Shown here: positions 1 through 8,402 of the stretch, piece after piece
How positions within the stretch are numbered: position 1 is the stretch's first letter
How the letters are laid out: each line of letters starts with the position of its first letter
Assembly (NCBI RefSeq): GCF_034044635.1
Contig: NZ_JAXCLX010000002.1
Location: 372,001 to 436,000 of the forward strand
Direction: 5' to 3'
DNA from: Dongia rigui
Lineage (GTDB): Bacteria > Pseudomonadota > Alphaproteobacteria > Dongiales > Dongiaceae
DNA: 64,000 nt
Notes under the pieces: model-generated
Database searches by the model: none
What the model was told of the DNA's origin: nothing
What the model saw: only the letters and a program-made list of their open reading frames with translations
Program-made: the position numbers and the translations under genes

Positions 1-337
1 GGAACGACATGTTGACCTGCAGGTTGACCGGCTTCAGCAGCATGTAGTCCATGTTGCCGAGTTCGATAAATTCCGCGACCTTGCGCAGGCTGGGGCGGAT
101 GACCAGGCCCACCATGGCGTCGGCACAGGTGAAGACGCCGAGGAGGACGATGATCGCATGGGTGTCCCAGCCGCCGATCGTGCCGCCGTGCCGCAGCAAA
201 GCGAGCAGCACGGCTGCGCCGGCACCGAGGCTCAGCAGGGTATTGATCATATTGATCAGGAACCCCGTGCGGTATTCGAGATCCAACTGAATGGAGTTGG
301 CGAGGAACCGGGCGAGGAGTCGGCGGGTCCGCGTCAT
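1..337 (-). CDS. ABC-2 type permease (DUF990/COG3694-like), C-terminus cut by window edge
   Basis: Membrane subunit of an ABC exporter, the last gene of a three-gene unit. The frame starts at an ATG at 337 and runs leftward off the window, so only about 112 N-terminal residues are visible. They begin MTRTRRLLARFLANSIQL and show a basic N-terminus followed by hydrophobic segments (LINMINTLLSLGAGAAVLL; IIVLLGVFTCADAMVGLVI) and the segment GNMDYMLLKPVN, which is typical of this permease family. The start codon overlaps the stop of the preceding permease by 4 bases (ATGA, 334-337), so the two are translationally coupled. Family assignment rests on these segments and on the standard order ATPase, permease, permease. 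The exported substrate is unknown. Confidence 0.85.
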   Translation of the reverse strand, partial: MTRTRRLLARFLANSIQLDLEYRTGFLINMINTLLSLGAGAAVLLALLRHGGTIGGWDTHAIIVLLGVFTCADAMVGLVIRPSLRKVAEFIELGNMDYMLLKPVNLQVNMSF

Positions 338-1131
338 GCGCCGGCCCCGGTGAAACGGCGCAGGCCCCGCCGCCACAGCGCCCAGGCGCAAGCGCCCGAG
401 AGGCTTGCCCAGGCGACTTGCCCGCCCAGCAGCCAATAGAGGTCGGTGCCCCGATGCAAGCCGACCAGGATTTCGGCCGGCGCGCCGAACATGTAGCGCC
501 AGGGAACCCAGGCGATGACGGCCTGGGCCGATGGGGGAAACAGGGCCAGCGGCACCGTGAAGCCGGTGAGGAGATAGAGGGCGGCGGTGTAGAAATCCTC
601 GAACGCCCAGGATTGGTCGGTCCAGAAGGCGGTGAGGCCGATTGCCATCTCGGTATGGAAGTGAACCAGCACGCCGAGCAGCAGCGACAGCATGAAGAGC
701 GGCAGCCGGTTCGCCTCGATGACGGGCCAGGCATCGAAGAGCCACAGGCCCAGCGGCACCACCCCGAGGATGATGGGGAGGCGGATCGCATTGTCGGCAA
801 GATGATGACCGACCAGATGCCAATAAAGCGGCGCCGGGCGCAGCAGATGCTGCGAGAGCTGGCCCAGCCGTACCTGGCGGTCCATCTCGCGGATGAGCCA
901 AATCGGGCTCAGCTGGCGCGTGGCAAAGATGACGAAGAAATAGGCGGCGAACCAGGTGCCGCTGACATCGCCGATCTGCCCGGCATCGGCCAGGGACCGC
1001 CAGGCGAACATGACGATGATCGGCACGGCGCCCGCCAGCATGTAAAGCAGGAATTCGGCGCGGTACTGGACATGGCTGGCATAGGAGGTGGCCAACGATC
1101 GGCCGATGATATGGAGTGGCCGGCTTCTCAT
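334..1131 (-). CDS. ABC-2 type transporter permease (COG4587-like)
   Basis: Integral membrane subunit of an ABC exporter, 265 residues. It has several hydrophobic segments: around residues 28-46 (FLLYMLAGAVPIIVMFAW), 63-75, 110-135 and 150-170. It also has the family-typical stretch REMDRQVRLGQLSQHLLRP. It lies between the ATPase gene and a second permease with ATGA overlaps on both sides (1128-1131 and 334-337), which points to one polycistronic mRNA and a complex of two different permeases with an ATPase homodimer. Such triplets (COG4586/4587/3694) are widespread and poorly characterised. The substrate cannot be inferred. Confidence 0.9.
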   Translation of the reverse strand: MRSRPLHIIGRSLATSYASHVQYRAEFLLYMLAGAVPIIVMFAWRSLADAGQIGDVSGTWFAAYFFVIFATRQLSPIWLIREMDRQVRLGQLSQHLLRPAPLYWHLVGHHLADNAIRLPIILGVVPLGLWLFDAWPVIEANRLPLFMLSLLLGVLVHFHTEMAIGLTAFWTDQSWAFEDFYTAALYLLTGFTVPLALFPPSAQAVIAWVPWRYMFGAPAEILVGLHRGTDLYWLLGGQVAWASLSGACAWALWRRGLRRFTGAGA

Positions 1132-2117
1132 CGTGCCGCCCCGGCCGGCGGGTTGCCGGCAAAGAGGGAACTGACGACATCCTCGATGGGGATGTCTTCG
1201 ATGGCGATGTCCTCGACCGGGAATTCGGCAAGGATCGCGCCGGCGATCTGCGGCACCGAACCGCGTTCGACGCGCAGGGTCGCCGCGTGGCCGTCGAGCC
1301 GCTCGACGATGCCGAAGCGTTCGAGGGCGGTGCGGCCGACAAGGGTCCCGAAATGCAGCTTCAGGATCTTGCGGTCGGCAACGCGCTGGGTGAGCTCGCG
1401 CAAGGTGCCGTCGAAGGCGAGCTCGCCGTTGTCAATGACGATGACGCGCGAGACGAGTGCCGCGATGTCGCCCATGTAATGCGAGGTGAGGACCACGGTC
1501 GCGTTATGGAGGCGGTTATAATCGCGGATGAAGTCGCGCACATTCTGCTGCATGGTGATGTCGAGGCCGATGGTCGGCTCGTCGAGGAACAATATCTTGG
1601 GCTGGTGCAGCAATGCCGCTGCCAGTTCGCATTTCATCCGCTCGCCCAGCGACAGGGTGCGCATGGGCTTGTCGATGACCCGCTGCAACGCCAGCAACTC
1701 GACCAATTCACCGAGGCGCTTCCGATAGTTGGCGTCGGGAATGTCGTAATAGGCCTGGTTGACGAGGAAGGAATCGCTGGCCGGCAAATCCCACAGCAAT
1801 TGCTGCTTCTGCCCCATGACCAGCGTGATGCTGTGCAGGAACGCGGCGTCGCGCCGATGCGGCGTGTGGCCGTCCACCGTGACCGTCCCCGATGTCGGGT
1901 GCAGCAGGCCGGACATCATCTTCAGCGTCGTGGTCTTGCCGGCGCCGTTCGGTCCCAGGAAGCCGACGATCTCGCCGGTTGGAATGTCGAAGCTGATGTC
2001 GTCGACGGCGACGACGCGACGGTATTGGCGACGAAACAGCGAATGCAGGCTGCCGACGAATCCAGCCTCTTTCACATGAACCTTGAAATGCATGGAAAGC
2101 TGGCGAAGCGAGATCAA
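1128..2117 (-). CDS. ABC transporter ATP-binding protein (COG4586-like)
   Basis: Nucleotide-binding subunit of the exporter, 329 residues, first gene of the unit. Walker A is GPNGAGKTT near residue 56. The signature motif appears as LSLGERMKCELAAALL, and Walker B with its catalytic glutamate as ILFLDEPTIGLD. The H-loop is seen in LTSHYMGD. An N-terminal extension (MISLRQLSMHFKVHVKEAG) precedes the nucleotide-binding core, as is usual in the COG4586 group. The C-terminal 80 or so residues after the H-loop form the accessory domain of these exporters. All catalytic motifs are intact. It is followed by two permease genes with ATGA overlaps. Confidence 0.93.
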   Translation of the reverse strand: MISLRQLSMHFKVHVKEAGFVGSLHSLFRRQYRRVVAVDDISFDIPTGEIVGFLGPNGAGKTTTLKMMSGLLHPTSGTVTVDGHTPHRRDAAFLHSITLVMGQKQQLLWDLPASDSFLVNQAYYDIPDANYRKRLGELVELLALQRVIDKPMRTLSLGERMKCELAAALLHQPKILFLDEPTIGLDITMQQNVRDFIRDYNRLHNATVVLTSHYMGDIAALVSRVIVIDNGELAFDGTLRELTQRVADRKILKLHFGTLVGRTALERFGIVERLDGHAATLRVERGSVPQIAGAILAEFPVEDIAIEDIPIEDVVSSLFAGNPPAGAAR

Positions 2118-2199
2118 AAGTCACCCCTGCATCCGGCGCGTCGCACCACTATCGCATGATGGGCGATTCGCCAACAGGGCAGAGGCAGGAAAGGGTGGA

Positions 2200-3240
2200 T
2201 CAGCCCCTGGTCAGGCCCGGCAGGACATGTTCCAGCATGATCGCCGCCGGCGTCTTCCATTGGTCGGGGTGATTGTACTGCCCGCAGAGGATGGCGATGG
2301 CAAGCTTGCGCTCCGGAATGAGGATCAGGCGCTGGCCGCCATTCCCCATGGCGAAGCGGCGCGGGCCGTTGCCGTCGGTGGAGGCGCGCAAGTACCATTG
2401 ATAGCCGTAGCCGATATCGTCGAAGCAGATGATGCGCTGGGTGAAGGCTTCCGCGAGCCAATCTGCAGGAATGACTTCGCCGCCGTCCCACATGCCGCCT
2501 TTAATGACGCAGTGGCCGATCTTGGCGAGATCGCGCGGCCGCAAGCGCAGGCCGGAGGCGGCGGAATAGGTGCCGTCCGCACCGGCGATCCACTCCACCG
2601 CATCGATGCCGAGCGGGACGAAGAGATGCTGTCGAGCAAAGTCGACGAGCGAGAGGCCGCTGCCTTTCTCGATGAACCGGCCGAGCAGCGCCGAGGCGCC
2701 GCCGCTATAGGTCCAGCCGGTGCCGGGTTCGGCGAGGACCGGGCGCTCCAGAATGAAGCGGTAGCGGTCGGGCGCCATCTCCATCGCGATCTCGCTGTTC
2801 CTGGGATCGGTATAGGGAAGGTCTTCGTTCCATTCCTGGCCCAGGGTCATGGTGAGGACGTGGAAGATCTTGCGCTTGGCGAGCTGCGGATCTTGTGCGA
2901 GATCGGGATAGTCGGGAAACTGAGCGATCAGCGATGCGTCGGCGGCCGGCACCTGGCCCAGTTTCAACGCGATGCCATAGAGCAGGGCGACGATGGATTT
3001 GCTGACCGAGCGCAGGTCGTGGATCGTGTCGGCGGTGAAGTCGACCTTGCCCAGCGGCCGGCCCCAGCTTTCATCGACACCAGCAACATAACGCTCGAGC
3101 ACCAGCTTGCCATCCGCCAGGATGACGAGGCCATGGAGGTTGGGAAGGGTGCCGTCGGCAATCGCCTTGTCGAGCTTGGCGACGAAGCTGCCGCTGAAAC
3201 CATGCGCCGCCGGGTCTGCGGGACTGAAGTCGAACGCCAT
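2200..3240 (-). CDS. serine hydrolase, beta-lactamase/esterase family (COG1680)
   Basis: Penicillin-binding-protein-fold hydrolase of 346 residues. The catalytic SxxK motif is SVSK (in LRSVSKSIVALLYG) and the second motif is YSG (in GWTYSGGASALL), where a classical enzyme has YxN. Near the C-terminus GNGGQ stands in place of the usual H/K-x-G box. Enzymes of this group hydrolyse small esters or amides; the substrate is not predictable. I place the start at the ATG at 3240 because AAGGGG lies 8 bases upstream. A GTG at 3249 would overlap the AraC stop but has no spaced ribosome site. No signal peptide is seen, so the protein is probably cytoplasmic. It is the distal gene of a pair with the AraC regulator. 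Confidence 0.88.
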   Translation of the reverse strand: MAFDFSPADPAAHGFSGSFVAKLDKAIADGTLPNLHGLVILADGKLVLERYVAGVDESWGRPLGKVDFTADTIHDLRSVSKSIVALLYGIALKLGQVPAADASLIAQFPDYPDLAQDPQLAKRKIFHVLTMTLGQEWNEDLPYTDPRNSEIAMEMAPDRYRFILERPVLAEPGTGWTYSGGASALLGRFIEKGSGLSLVDFARQHLFVPLGIDAVEWIAGADGTYSAASGLRLRPRDLAKIGHCVIKGGMWDGGEVIPADWLAEAFTQRIICFDDIGYGYQWYLRASTDGNGPRRFAMGNGGQRLILIPERKLAIAILCGQYNHPDQWKTPAAIMLEHVLPGLTRG

Positions 3241-3245
3241 CTCTC

Positions 3246-4082
3246 TCACCCCTTGATCGGCAACCAGATTTCAAAGCCGCCATGACCCGTCTGTGGATCG
3301 AAGCGCGCATGATAGCGTTCCTGTGCCGGGGTGTCGGCGACCTGGAAGCCGGAGTCGGGCAGCCACTTGTTCCAGATGGTATGGCAGACGCTGCGGATGT
3401 CGGAGACATGGCCATCGTGACTGAACACGGCATAACGCTGTGCCGGCACGCGCAGGCGAAAGAGCTCGGCCGGGAGATCGGAGAACTCGGTCACCTCGAC
3501 ACCGGCGATGTAGTCGAAATTGCCGGTGTCGTCATAGGTATGGCAGATGCCATAGGCCGCCCCCGGCACCATATGCGGGATCGCCTCCCAATAGGTGTTG
3601 AAGCGCTGCCACAAGGCCGGGATGCCGGCCGGGTTCTTGCTGCTGAATTTGTCGTTGAGGCCGGCGAAGAGGCGGGCCGGCTTCGCCTCGAAACGCGGTG
3701 CGTTGAGGGTGATGGTCCTGATCTCGTCCATGCGGATGGGCTCCACGCTTAAGAGGGCATCGAGGGAACCGCGCGCCCGCACCTGTTCCGGCGTCACACC
3801 GAAGAGGTCGCGAAACGCGCGCGTGAAGGCCTCATGCGAGTTGTAGCCGGCTTCCAAGGCGACATCGAGGATATCGGGCGCCCCTTGCGCCAGGCGTCGC
3901 CCCGCTTCCGTCAGCCGCCTGCCGCGCACATAGCCGATCACCGAATGATCCGTTGCCGCTGCGAAGGCGCGCGACAGGTGGAAGCGCGAGACGCCGCCAT
4001 GCCGCGCGATATCCTCGAGCGAGATGTCGTCGCGGAAATGGCTTTCGATATACCAGAGGGCCCTGTCGACCGGCTTCATCAT
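3246..4082 (-). CDS. AraC family regulator with C-terminal GyrI-like effector domain
   Basis: Transcription factor of 278 residues. The N-terminal 100 residues hold the two helix-turn-helix units of the AraC family (EDIARHGGVSRFHLSRAF and DVALEAGYNSHEAFTRAF). The rest is a GyrI-like small-molecule-binding domain ending FEIWLPIKG. This AraC-N/GyrI-C layout is typical of SoxS/Rob-like regulators that sense hydrophobic compounds. The start is one of two adjacent ATG codons (4082 or 4079); the longer frame would use a TTG. The stop lies 5 bases before the hydrolase ATG, so both are probably co-transcribed. The divergent DUF1203 gene begins at 4230. Confidence 0.92.
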   Translation of the reverse strand: MMKPVDRALWYIESHFRDDISLEDIARHGGVSRFHLSRAFAAATDHSVIGYVRGRRLTEAGRRLAQGAPDILDVALEAGYNSHEAFTRAFRDLFGVTPEQVRARGSLDALLSVEPIRMDEIRTITLNAPRFEAKPARLFAGLNDKFSSKNPAGIPALWQRFNTYWEAIPHMVPGAAYGICHTYDDTGNFDYIAGVEVTEFSDLPAELFRLRVPAQRYAVFSHDGHVSDIRSVCHTIWNKWLPDSGFQVADTPAQERYHARFDPQTGHGGFEIWLPIKG

Positions 4083-4229
4083 CAACTCTCATTTTGGCCT
4101 GTAGCCCTTATGCCAAGGCGCCGGCCTTTCCGTTTGATCGATCTTGCTGTCGGCACCGCAAGCGCCGGATAGCGGGGGCATCCCACCCCCGAGGATAATC
4201 CAGGAAACCTTGCCATCGGGAGTTCCATT

Positions 4230-4709
4230 ATGAAGACCGCCAGCATCAAATTCGTGTCACTGCCGACCGCAATCGTGCGTGCCCTGCAATCGGGGGCGCC
4301 CGATGCCAATGGCCAGGCCCCCGAACGCCATATCTCGGACGGCGACGGCATTCCCTGCCGGCACTGCCAGCAGGATGTGGCGGCGGGCGACGCCTATCTC
4401 ATCCTCAACTACCGACCGTTCCCGGCGCCGCAGCCTTATGCCGAAACCGGCCCCATCTTTCTCCACGCCGATGCCTGTCCGCGTTATCCGGAAGTGGCCG
4501 ATTTGCCGCCGGTCTTTGCCGTGCGCAAGTTGTTCCTGCTGAAGGGCTATAACGCCCACGACCGCATCGTCTATGGCACCGGCACGCTGGTGCCGCCGGC
4601 CGAGCTCAACGAGGCGGCGGTGAAGATTCTGGCGCGTGACGACATCGCCTATGTCCACGCCCGCTCCGCCTACAACAACTGCTTCCAGTGCCGCATCGAG
4701 CGGGCGTGA
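4230..4709 (+). CDS. DUF1203 family protein
   Basis: Small protein of 159 residues matching the DUF1203 pattern. An N-terminal beta segment (IKFVSLPT) precedes a CRHCQ pair of cysteines near residue 43, the stretch LILNYRPFP, and FLHADACPRY. The C-terminal half holds the conserved RIVYGTGT and SAYNNCFQCRIER. The cysteine-rich ends and conserved acidic and aromatic positions suggest a metal-binding or enzymatic fold, but the family has no established function. It is monocistronic, divergent from the AraC gene, and convergent with the C13 peptidase, whose stop is 4 bases away. Confidence 0.88.
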   Translation: MKTASIKFVSLPTAIVRALQSGAPDANGQAPERHISDGDGIPCRHCQQDVAAGDAYLILNYRPFPAPQPYAETGPIFLHADACPRYPEVADLPPVFAVRKLFLLKGYNAHDRIVYGTGTLVPPAELNEAAVKILARDDIAYVHARSAYNNCFQCRIERA

Positions 4710-4713
4710 GCTT

Positions 4714-5565
4714 TCACGGCATTTCGAGACCCGCGACCTCGGCGCCGAAATAGGCCTGCGGTTCAGAGGGCTGCGCGCCAAGCGCCGCTTCCTTCTCGGC
4801 GACGCAGGCCTTGGTGCGGTCGTAGAGCTCGGCCCAGGTATAGACCCAGGTCCAGGAATCGAGCAGGCATTTGTCGTAATAGGTATAGACCTCGCCCGCA
4901 CCGCAGCCGAAGGAGGGGCGGTCGGCGCGCGCGGCGGTGAGGATGATGCGGTTGGGCCGTTCCATCCCGTCTTGGAGGAAGATGCCGCTGTAGCAGGCCG
5001 AGACGATGACGACGGTCGGCCGCGCCCCGCAATGATTGCCCAGCCACTGATCGAGCACGCGCGGGGGCAACAGGCCGCCGGTGCCATTGGCCTGGGCGAG
5101 GTAGAAGCCGTCCTTGGTGCCGTGCGAGGTCATGAAGACCAGGCATTTTTCACGTTCGTTCTTGGTGACATAGCTGAGGGCGGAATCGATCGTATCGACA
5201 TCGGCGACATCCTCATGCGACGGCGCGATGGCAAGATCCGAGGTGAGGCGGCGCAGCGTGATGCCGGGCTTCCTTTCGATGATCGCATAGAAGCGGCGCG
5301 TGGCGTTGTCGAACGCCTTGATCGAATGGTCGCCGGCGATGAAGAGCGCCCCCCAATCGGCGGGCTTCGCGGGCGTCATCGCAATGGTCTTCTGGGCGGG
5401 TGCCGGGGCGGGCGGCGCCGGCTCGGCGACGGGTTCTGGCGCGGGTGCCGCTGCCGGCACGGCGGCTTCTACCGGTTGTGGTGCTGCCGTCGGTTCACCG
5501 GAACCGAAACAGCCCGCCAGGGGAAGCAGGAGCGCCAAGCAGAGAGCCAGTCTTTTCACGCACAT
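4714..5565 (-). CDS. C13 (legumain-like) cysteine peptidase, predicted lipoprotein
   Basis: Caspase-fold cysteine peptidase of 283 residues. The N-terminus is a lipoprotein signal (MCVKRLALCLALLLPLAGC, lipobox LAGC, acylated Cys19). A proline/alanine-rich linker of about 40 residues follows, as in exported proteins tethered to a membrane. The catalytic domain starts at WGALFIAGD with FDNATRRFYA. The catalytic histidine is in FMTSHGTKDG and the cysteine in VIVSACYSG, the spacing expected for peptidase family C13. It is therefore probably periplasmic or inner-leaflet outer membrane. It lies alone between convergent and co-directional genes. The substrate is unknown; legumain-fold enzymes prefer Asn or Asp but that cannot be read here. 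Confidence 0.88.
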   Translation of the reverse strand: MCVKRLALCLALLLPLAGCFGSGEPTAAPQPVEAAVPAAAPAPEPVAEPAPPAPAPAQKTIAMTPAKPADWGALFIAGDHSIKAFDNATRRFYAIIERKPGITLRRLTSDLAIAPSHEDVADVDTIDSALSYVTKNEREKCLVFMTSHGTKDGFYLAQANGTGGLLPPRVLDQWLGNHCGARPTVVIVSACYSGIFLQDGMERPNRIILTAARADRPSFGCGAGEVYTYYDKCLLDSWTWVYTWAELYDRTKACVAEKEAALGAQPSEPQAYFGAEVAGLEMP

Positions 5566-5580
5566 TCCATCGTCACCCTT

Positions 5581-7089
5581 CTAGAGCTTCAAGGCCGCAG
5601 CGATGGCGCGGGCCCCTGGCTGAAATTTTGCCTCCGGCACAGCGGCATAGCCGAACATCAAGCCCTGCCGCACCCGCCGCCCGCCATCTTCACCCGCATC
5701 ATAGGCGGAGAGGGGCGATACCGTCACGCCCGCCGCGGCGATTTTTTCGGCGACCCGGGTGTCACCGAGGCGGGCGAGCGCGGGATCGGCCAATTGACCG
5801 ACAAGGTGCAGGCCGGCATCGTCGGGCTGCAATGCGATCTTGTCTCCGAAATGCCGGTCTGCCGCCGCCAACAGCAATTGCTGGCGCCGCGCGTAAAGCT
5901 TGCGCATGCGCCGGACATGGGCCGCGAGATGGCCGCTGGTGAAAAACGCCGCCAAAGCCGGCTGCGTCGCCATCGCCGGCTGGTCATCGACCACCGCCCG
6001 CGCACTCCGGAAGGCGGCGGCGAGAGAAGGCGGCGCCACCAAATAGCCGACACGCAAGGACGGAAAGAGCAGCTTGGAGAGCGTGCCCACATAGATGACG
6101 CGGCCGTCCTCGTCGAGGCTGCGCAAGGCAGCCAGCGGCCGGCCGGCATAGCGGAACTCGCTGTCGTAATCGTCCTCCAATACCCAGGCCTTGGCTGCGC
6201 GTGCCCAGGCGAGCAGGCTAAGGCGGCGTTGCAGCGACATCACCACGCCCAGCGGATATTGATGCGAGGGAGCGACGCAAGCGAGCCGCGCCTTGGGTGC
6301 CTGGCGCAGGCCTTCGGCGACATCTAGGCCCTCGTTATCGACGGTGACATGAACCAGCTTACCACCCGAGGCGGCAATGGCGGCGCCGATACCCGGAAAG
6401 CCCGGCCGCTCCACCCAGACCTTGTCCCCCGGATCGAGCAGCAGGCGGCAGGTGAGATCGACCGCCTGGCGGATGCCGCTGACGATCAGCACATCGTCAC
6501 CTGAGCATTCGATGCCGCGCGCCTGCCGGAGGTAATCGGCGATGGCGGCGCGCAAGGGCGGATAGCCGCCGGGATCGCCGCCATCGACGATCTGGCGGGG
6601 TGGCTGGCGCCAGCTCTTGGCAAGAAGGCGCGACCAGAGCGGAAAGGGAAAGGATGAGCTGTCGATGAAGCCCGGCGCGAAGCAGGGGGCGAGCGCATGT
6701 GAGGCCGCCATTCCCCGCCTGCGCGGTGCAAACAGGATCGCGCTGCGTGCGGCAAGCTCCGGCGCGGCGGCGGCGCTCCCCCGGGGTGCCGCCCGTTCCG
6801 GCGTCAGGTCGGGGAGATTGCCCGCCACATAGGTGCCGGAACCGCCGCGCATCTCGAGATAACCCTCGCTCAGCAACTGCTCGAAGGCGCCGAGCACGGT
6901 GTTCCTTGAAATGCCGAGTTCCTGGGCCAGCGACCGGCTGGCGGGCAGGCGGTCGCCCGGGTGCAGCCGGCCAGTCAGGATGGCCTGGCGCAACTCGTTG
7001 TAAAGCTGGCGGAAAAGCGGTTCCGGCAGGGTGTCGTCGAGGGCGACATCAAGCAACGAACCGAGGCCAGCTGGGCGTGGCATGGGCAT
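5581..7089 (-). CDS. MocR-type regulator: GntR helix-turn-helix fused to PLP aminotransferase fold
   Basis: Regulator of 502 residues. Residues about 20-90 form a GntR winged helix (LRQAILTGRLHPGDRLPASRSLA, ELGISRNTVLGAFEQL). After a linker, the remainder is a fold-type I aminotransferase domain that should bind pyridoxal phosphate. The PLP lysine is in YVGTLSKLLFPSLRVGY and the conserved aspartate/tyrosine region in LEDDYDSEFRY. MocR proteins use PLP or a PLP adduct as effector. The gene is divergent from a PPOX-family flavoprotein, with an 107-bp intergenic region that carries inverted motifs. By analogy with PdxR and GabR it probably controls that neighbour; the effector is not known. Confidence 0.93.
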   Translation of the reverse strand: MPMPRPAGLGSLLDVALDDTLPEPLFRQLYNELRQAILTGRLHPGDRLPASRSLAQELGISRNTVLGAFEQLLSEGYLEMRGGSGTYVAGNLPDLTPERAAPRGSAAAAPELAARSAILFAPRRRGMAASHALAPCFAPGFIDSSSFPFPLWSRLLAKSWRQPPRQIVDGGDPGGYPPLRAAIADYLRQARGIECSGDDVLIVSGIRQAVDLTCRLLLDPGDKVWVERPGFPGIGAAIAASGGKLVHVTVDNEGLDVAEGLRQAPKARLACVAPSHQYPLGVVMSLQRRLSLLAWARAAKAWVLEDDYDSEFRYAGRPLAALRSLDEDGRVIYVGTLSKLLFPSLRVGYLVAPPSLAAAFRSARAVVDDQPAMATQPALAAFFTSGHLAAHVRRMRKLYARRQQLLLAAADRHFGDKIALQPDDAGLHLVGQLADPALARLGDTRVAEKIAAAGVTVSPLSAYDAGEDGGRRVRQGLMFGYAAVPEAKFQPGARAIAAALKL

Positions 7090-7094
7090 TCTCC

Positions 7095-7160
7095 AAAAGT
7101 GGACCCAAAGATTATGCCATTTCGGATCTTTTGATAGAACCGCTTATCCGAGCATAATCC
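7095..7160. promoter_or_regulatory. candidate MocR operator region between divergent genes
   Basis: The spacer between the MocR gene and the PPOX gene holds two facing motifs. AAAAGTGGACC at 7095-7105 resembles the AAAGTGG half-site described for actinobacterial PdxR. TAGAACCGCTTA, at about 7134-7145, is the reverse complement of a similar element (AAGCGGTTCTA). In addition GATTATGC (7110-7117) and GCATAATC (7152-7159) form a perfect 8-bp inverted repeat whose centres are 42 bp apart, about four helical turns. MocR proteins usually bind two spaced sites. The match is by eye and the assignment is inference. Confidence 0.45.
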
Positions 7161-7196
7161 GGCAACCGACAAACTGTGAGAGCCGAGCCATCCGCC

Positions 7197-7934
7197 ATGC
7201 CCAATTCAACCGACACCCCATCCAACGACACCCCATCCAACGACACCGGTAGCTTCAACCCCACCGCCCGCAGCCGTGTCAAACGCCTGCATGAGCGTGG
7301 GAAGTATGACGAGGCCAGCGTCTTTGCCATCTTGGACGCCGCCTTCATCGCTCATATCGGTTATGTCATCGACGGCCAGCCCTTCGTCACGCCAACCGCC
7401 TATTGGCGCCAGGGGCAGACGCTTTATTGGCATGGCTCGGCCGCATCACGCATGCTGCGATTCCAGGAGGCGGGTGTGCCGGCCTGTGTCACGGTCACCC
7501 ATCTCGACGGGCTGGTGATGGCGCGGTCCGGCTTTCACCATTCGATCAACTACCGCTCGGTCATGGCGTTCGGCATGGCAAAGCTCGTCGCCGATCCGCA
7601 GGAAGAAGCGGCGCAGCTTGATCTCTTCGTCGACCGGCTCTATCCAGGCCGCCGCGCCACCTTGCGCCCCAATGAGCCCCAAGAACTGAAAGGCACCACG
7701 GTCATCGCCATGGAGATCGAGGAGGCATCGGCCAAGACCCGCTCCGGTCACCCCAAGGATGACGAAGCAGATTATGCGCTGGATTGCTGGGCCGGCGTCA
7801 TTCCCATTCATCAGGTCGTGGGTAGGCCGATCGCTGATCCCTTGCTGAAGGCCGGTGTCGCCTTTCCAAAAGGACTTGCCGGTTATCGGGACGGCGCGCG
7901 GTTCGATGAATTGCTGACAACAAATATGGTTTGA
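7197..7934 (+). CDS. pyridoxamine 5'-phosphate oxidase family (FMN split-barrel) protein
   Basis: Flavin-binding protein of 245 residues with an FMN split-barrel core: FIAHIGYVIDGQPFVTPTAY, LYWHGSAASRMLR, then HHSINYRSVMAFG and a C-terminal dimerisation part. The sequence is closer to the COG3467/NimA-like branch than to biosynthetic PdxH, so a true PNP oxidase role is not supported. I prefer the ATG at 7197; a GTG at 7176 would add seven residues. The first codons contain a 15-bp direct repeat (7211-7240) giving TPSNDTPSND, likely a disordered tail. It is divergent from the MocR regulator and followed 6 bp later by a GNAT gene, probably one transcript. Confidence 0.88.
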   Translation: MPNSTDTPSNDTPSNDTGSFNPTARSRVKRLHERGKYDEASVFAILDAAFIAHIGYVIDGQPFVTPTAYWRQGQTLYWHGSAASRMLRFQEAGVPACVTVTHLDGLVMARSGFHHSINYRSVMAFGMAKLVADPQEEAAQLDLFVDRLYPGRRATLRPNEPQELKGTTVIAMEIEEASAKTRSGHPKDDEADYALDCWAGVIPIHQVVGRPIADPLLKAGVAFPKGLAGYRDGARFDELLTTNMV

Positions 7935-7940
7935 GAATTT

Positions 7941-8402
7941 ATGAATGCGACAATGACGGTGCGACCGCTCGCACGGGCGGATCACGACCAATGGCTGCCG
8001 CTCTGGGCGGGCTATAATGAATTCTACGGGCGCGTTGGGCCGACAGCTTTGGCGCCGGAGATCACCGCCGCGACCTGGGGCCGTTTCTTTGATGCCTATG
8101 AGCCGCTGCACGCGCTGGTGGCCGAGCATCAGGGGCGCCTGGTCGGCCTCACGCACTATCTGTTTCATCGCAGCACCACGATGATCGGGCCGGTCTGCTA
8201 TCTGCAGGATCTCTTCACCGACGCGACCCTGCGTGGCAAAGGCATCGGCCGGGCGCTTATCGAGGCCGTCTATGCCGATGCGCGCCGACTGGGCGTCACG
8301 CGTGTCTACTGGCAGACTCATGAAACCAATGCGACGGCGATGCGCCTCTATAATGAGGTCGCCCAGCGATCCGGCTTCCTCGTCTATCGCAAAGAGGTCT
8401 GA
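7941..8402 (+). CDS. GNAT family N-acetyltransferase
   Basis: Acetyl-CoA-dependent acetyltransferase of 153 residues. The acetyl-CoA pyrophosphate loop is DATLRGKGIGRALI (R/Q-x-x-G-x-G/A pattern), preceded by the beta strand VCYLQDLFT and followed by RVYWQTHETNATAMRLYNEVA, which holds the conserved Asn and Tyr of motif B. The acceptor is unknown. It begins 6 bp after the PPOX gene and is probably in the same MocR-controlled unit. Its stop abuts the stop of the EAL-like gene on the other strand with no spacer. Confidence 0.9.
   Translation: MNATMTVRPLARADHDQWLPLWAGYNEFYGRVGPTALAPEITAATWGRFFDAYEPLHALVAEHQGRLVGLTHYLFHRSTTMIGPVCYLQDLFTDATLRGKGIGRALIEAVYADARRLGVTRVYWQTHETNATAMRLYNEVAQRSGFLVYRKEV

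Noticed and set aside
4714-5565. Caspase-like defence (CHAT/TPR or Craspase-type) system
   Set aside because: The protein is an exported lipoprotein with a C13 signature and has no sensor, effector or nuclease neighbour.
4636-6327. A 563-codon open frame on the plus strand
   Set aside because: It lies antisense to the C13 peptidase and MocR genes and has an Arg/Gly-rich composition typical of the reverse strand of high-GC genes.
7211-7247. A 15-bp tandem repeat as a phase-variation tract
   Set aside because: The unit is a multiple of three and is repeated only 2.5 times, so it changes tail length rather than frame.
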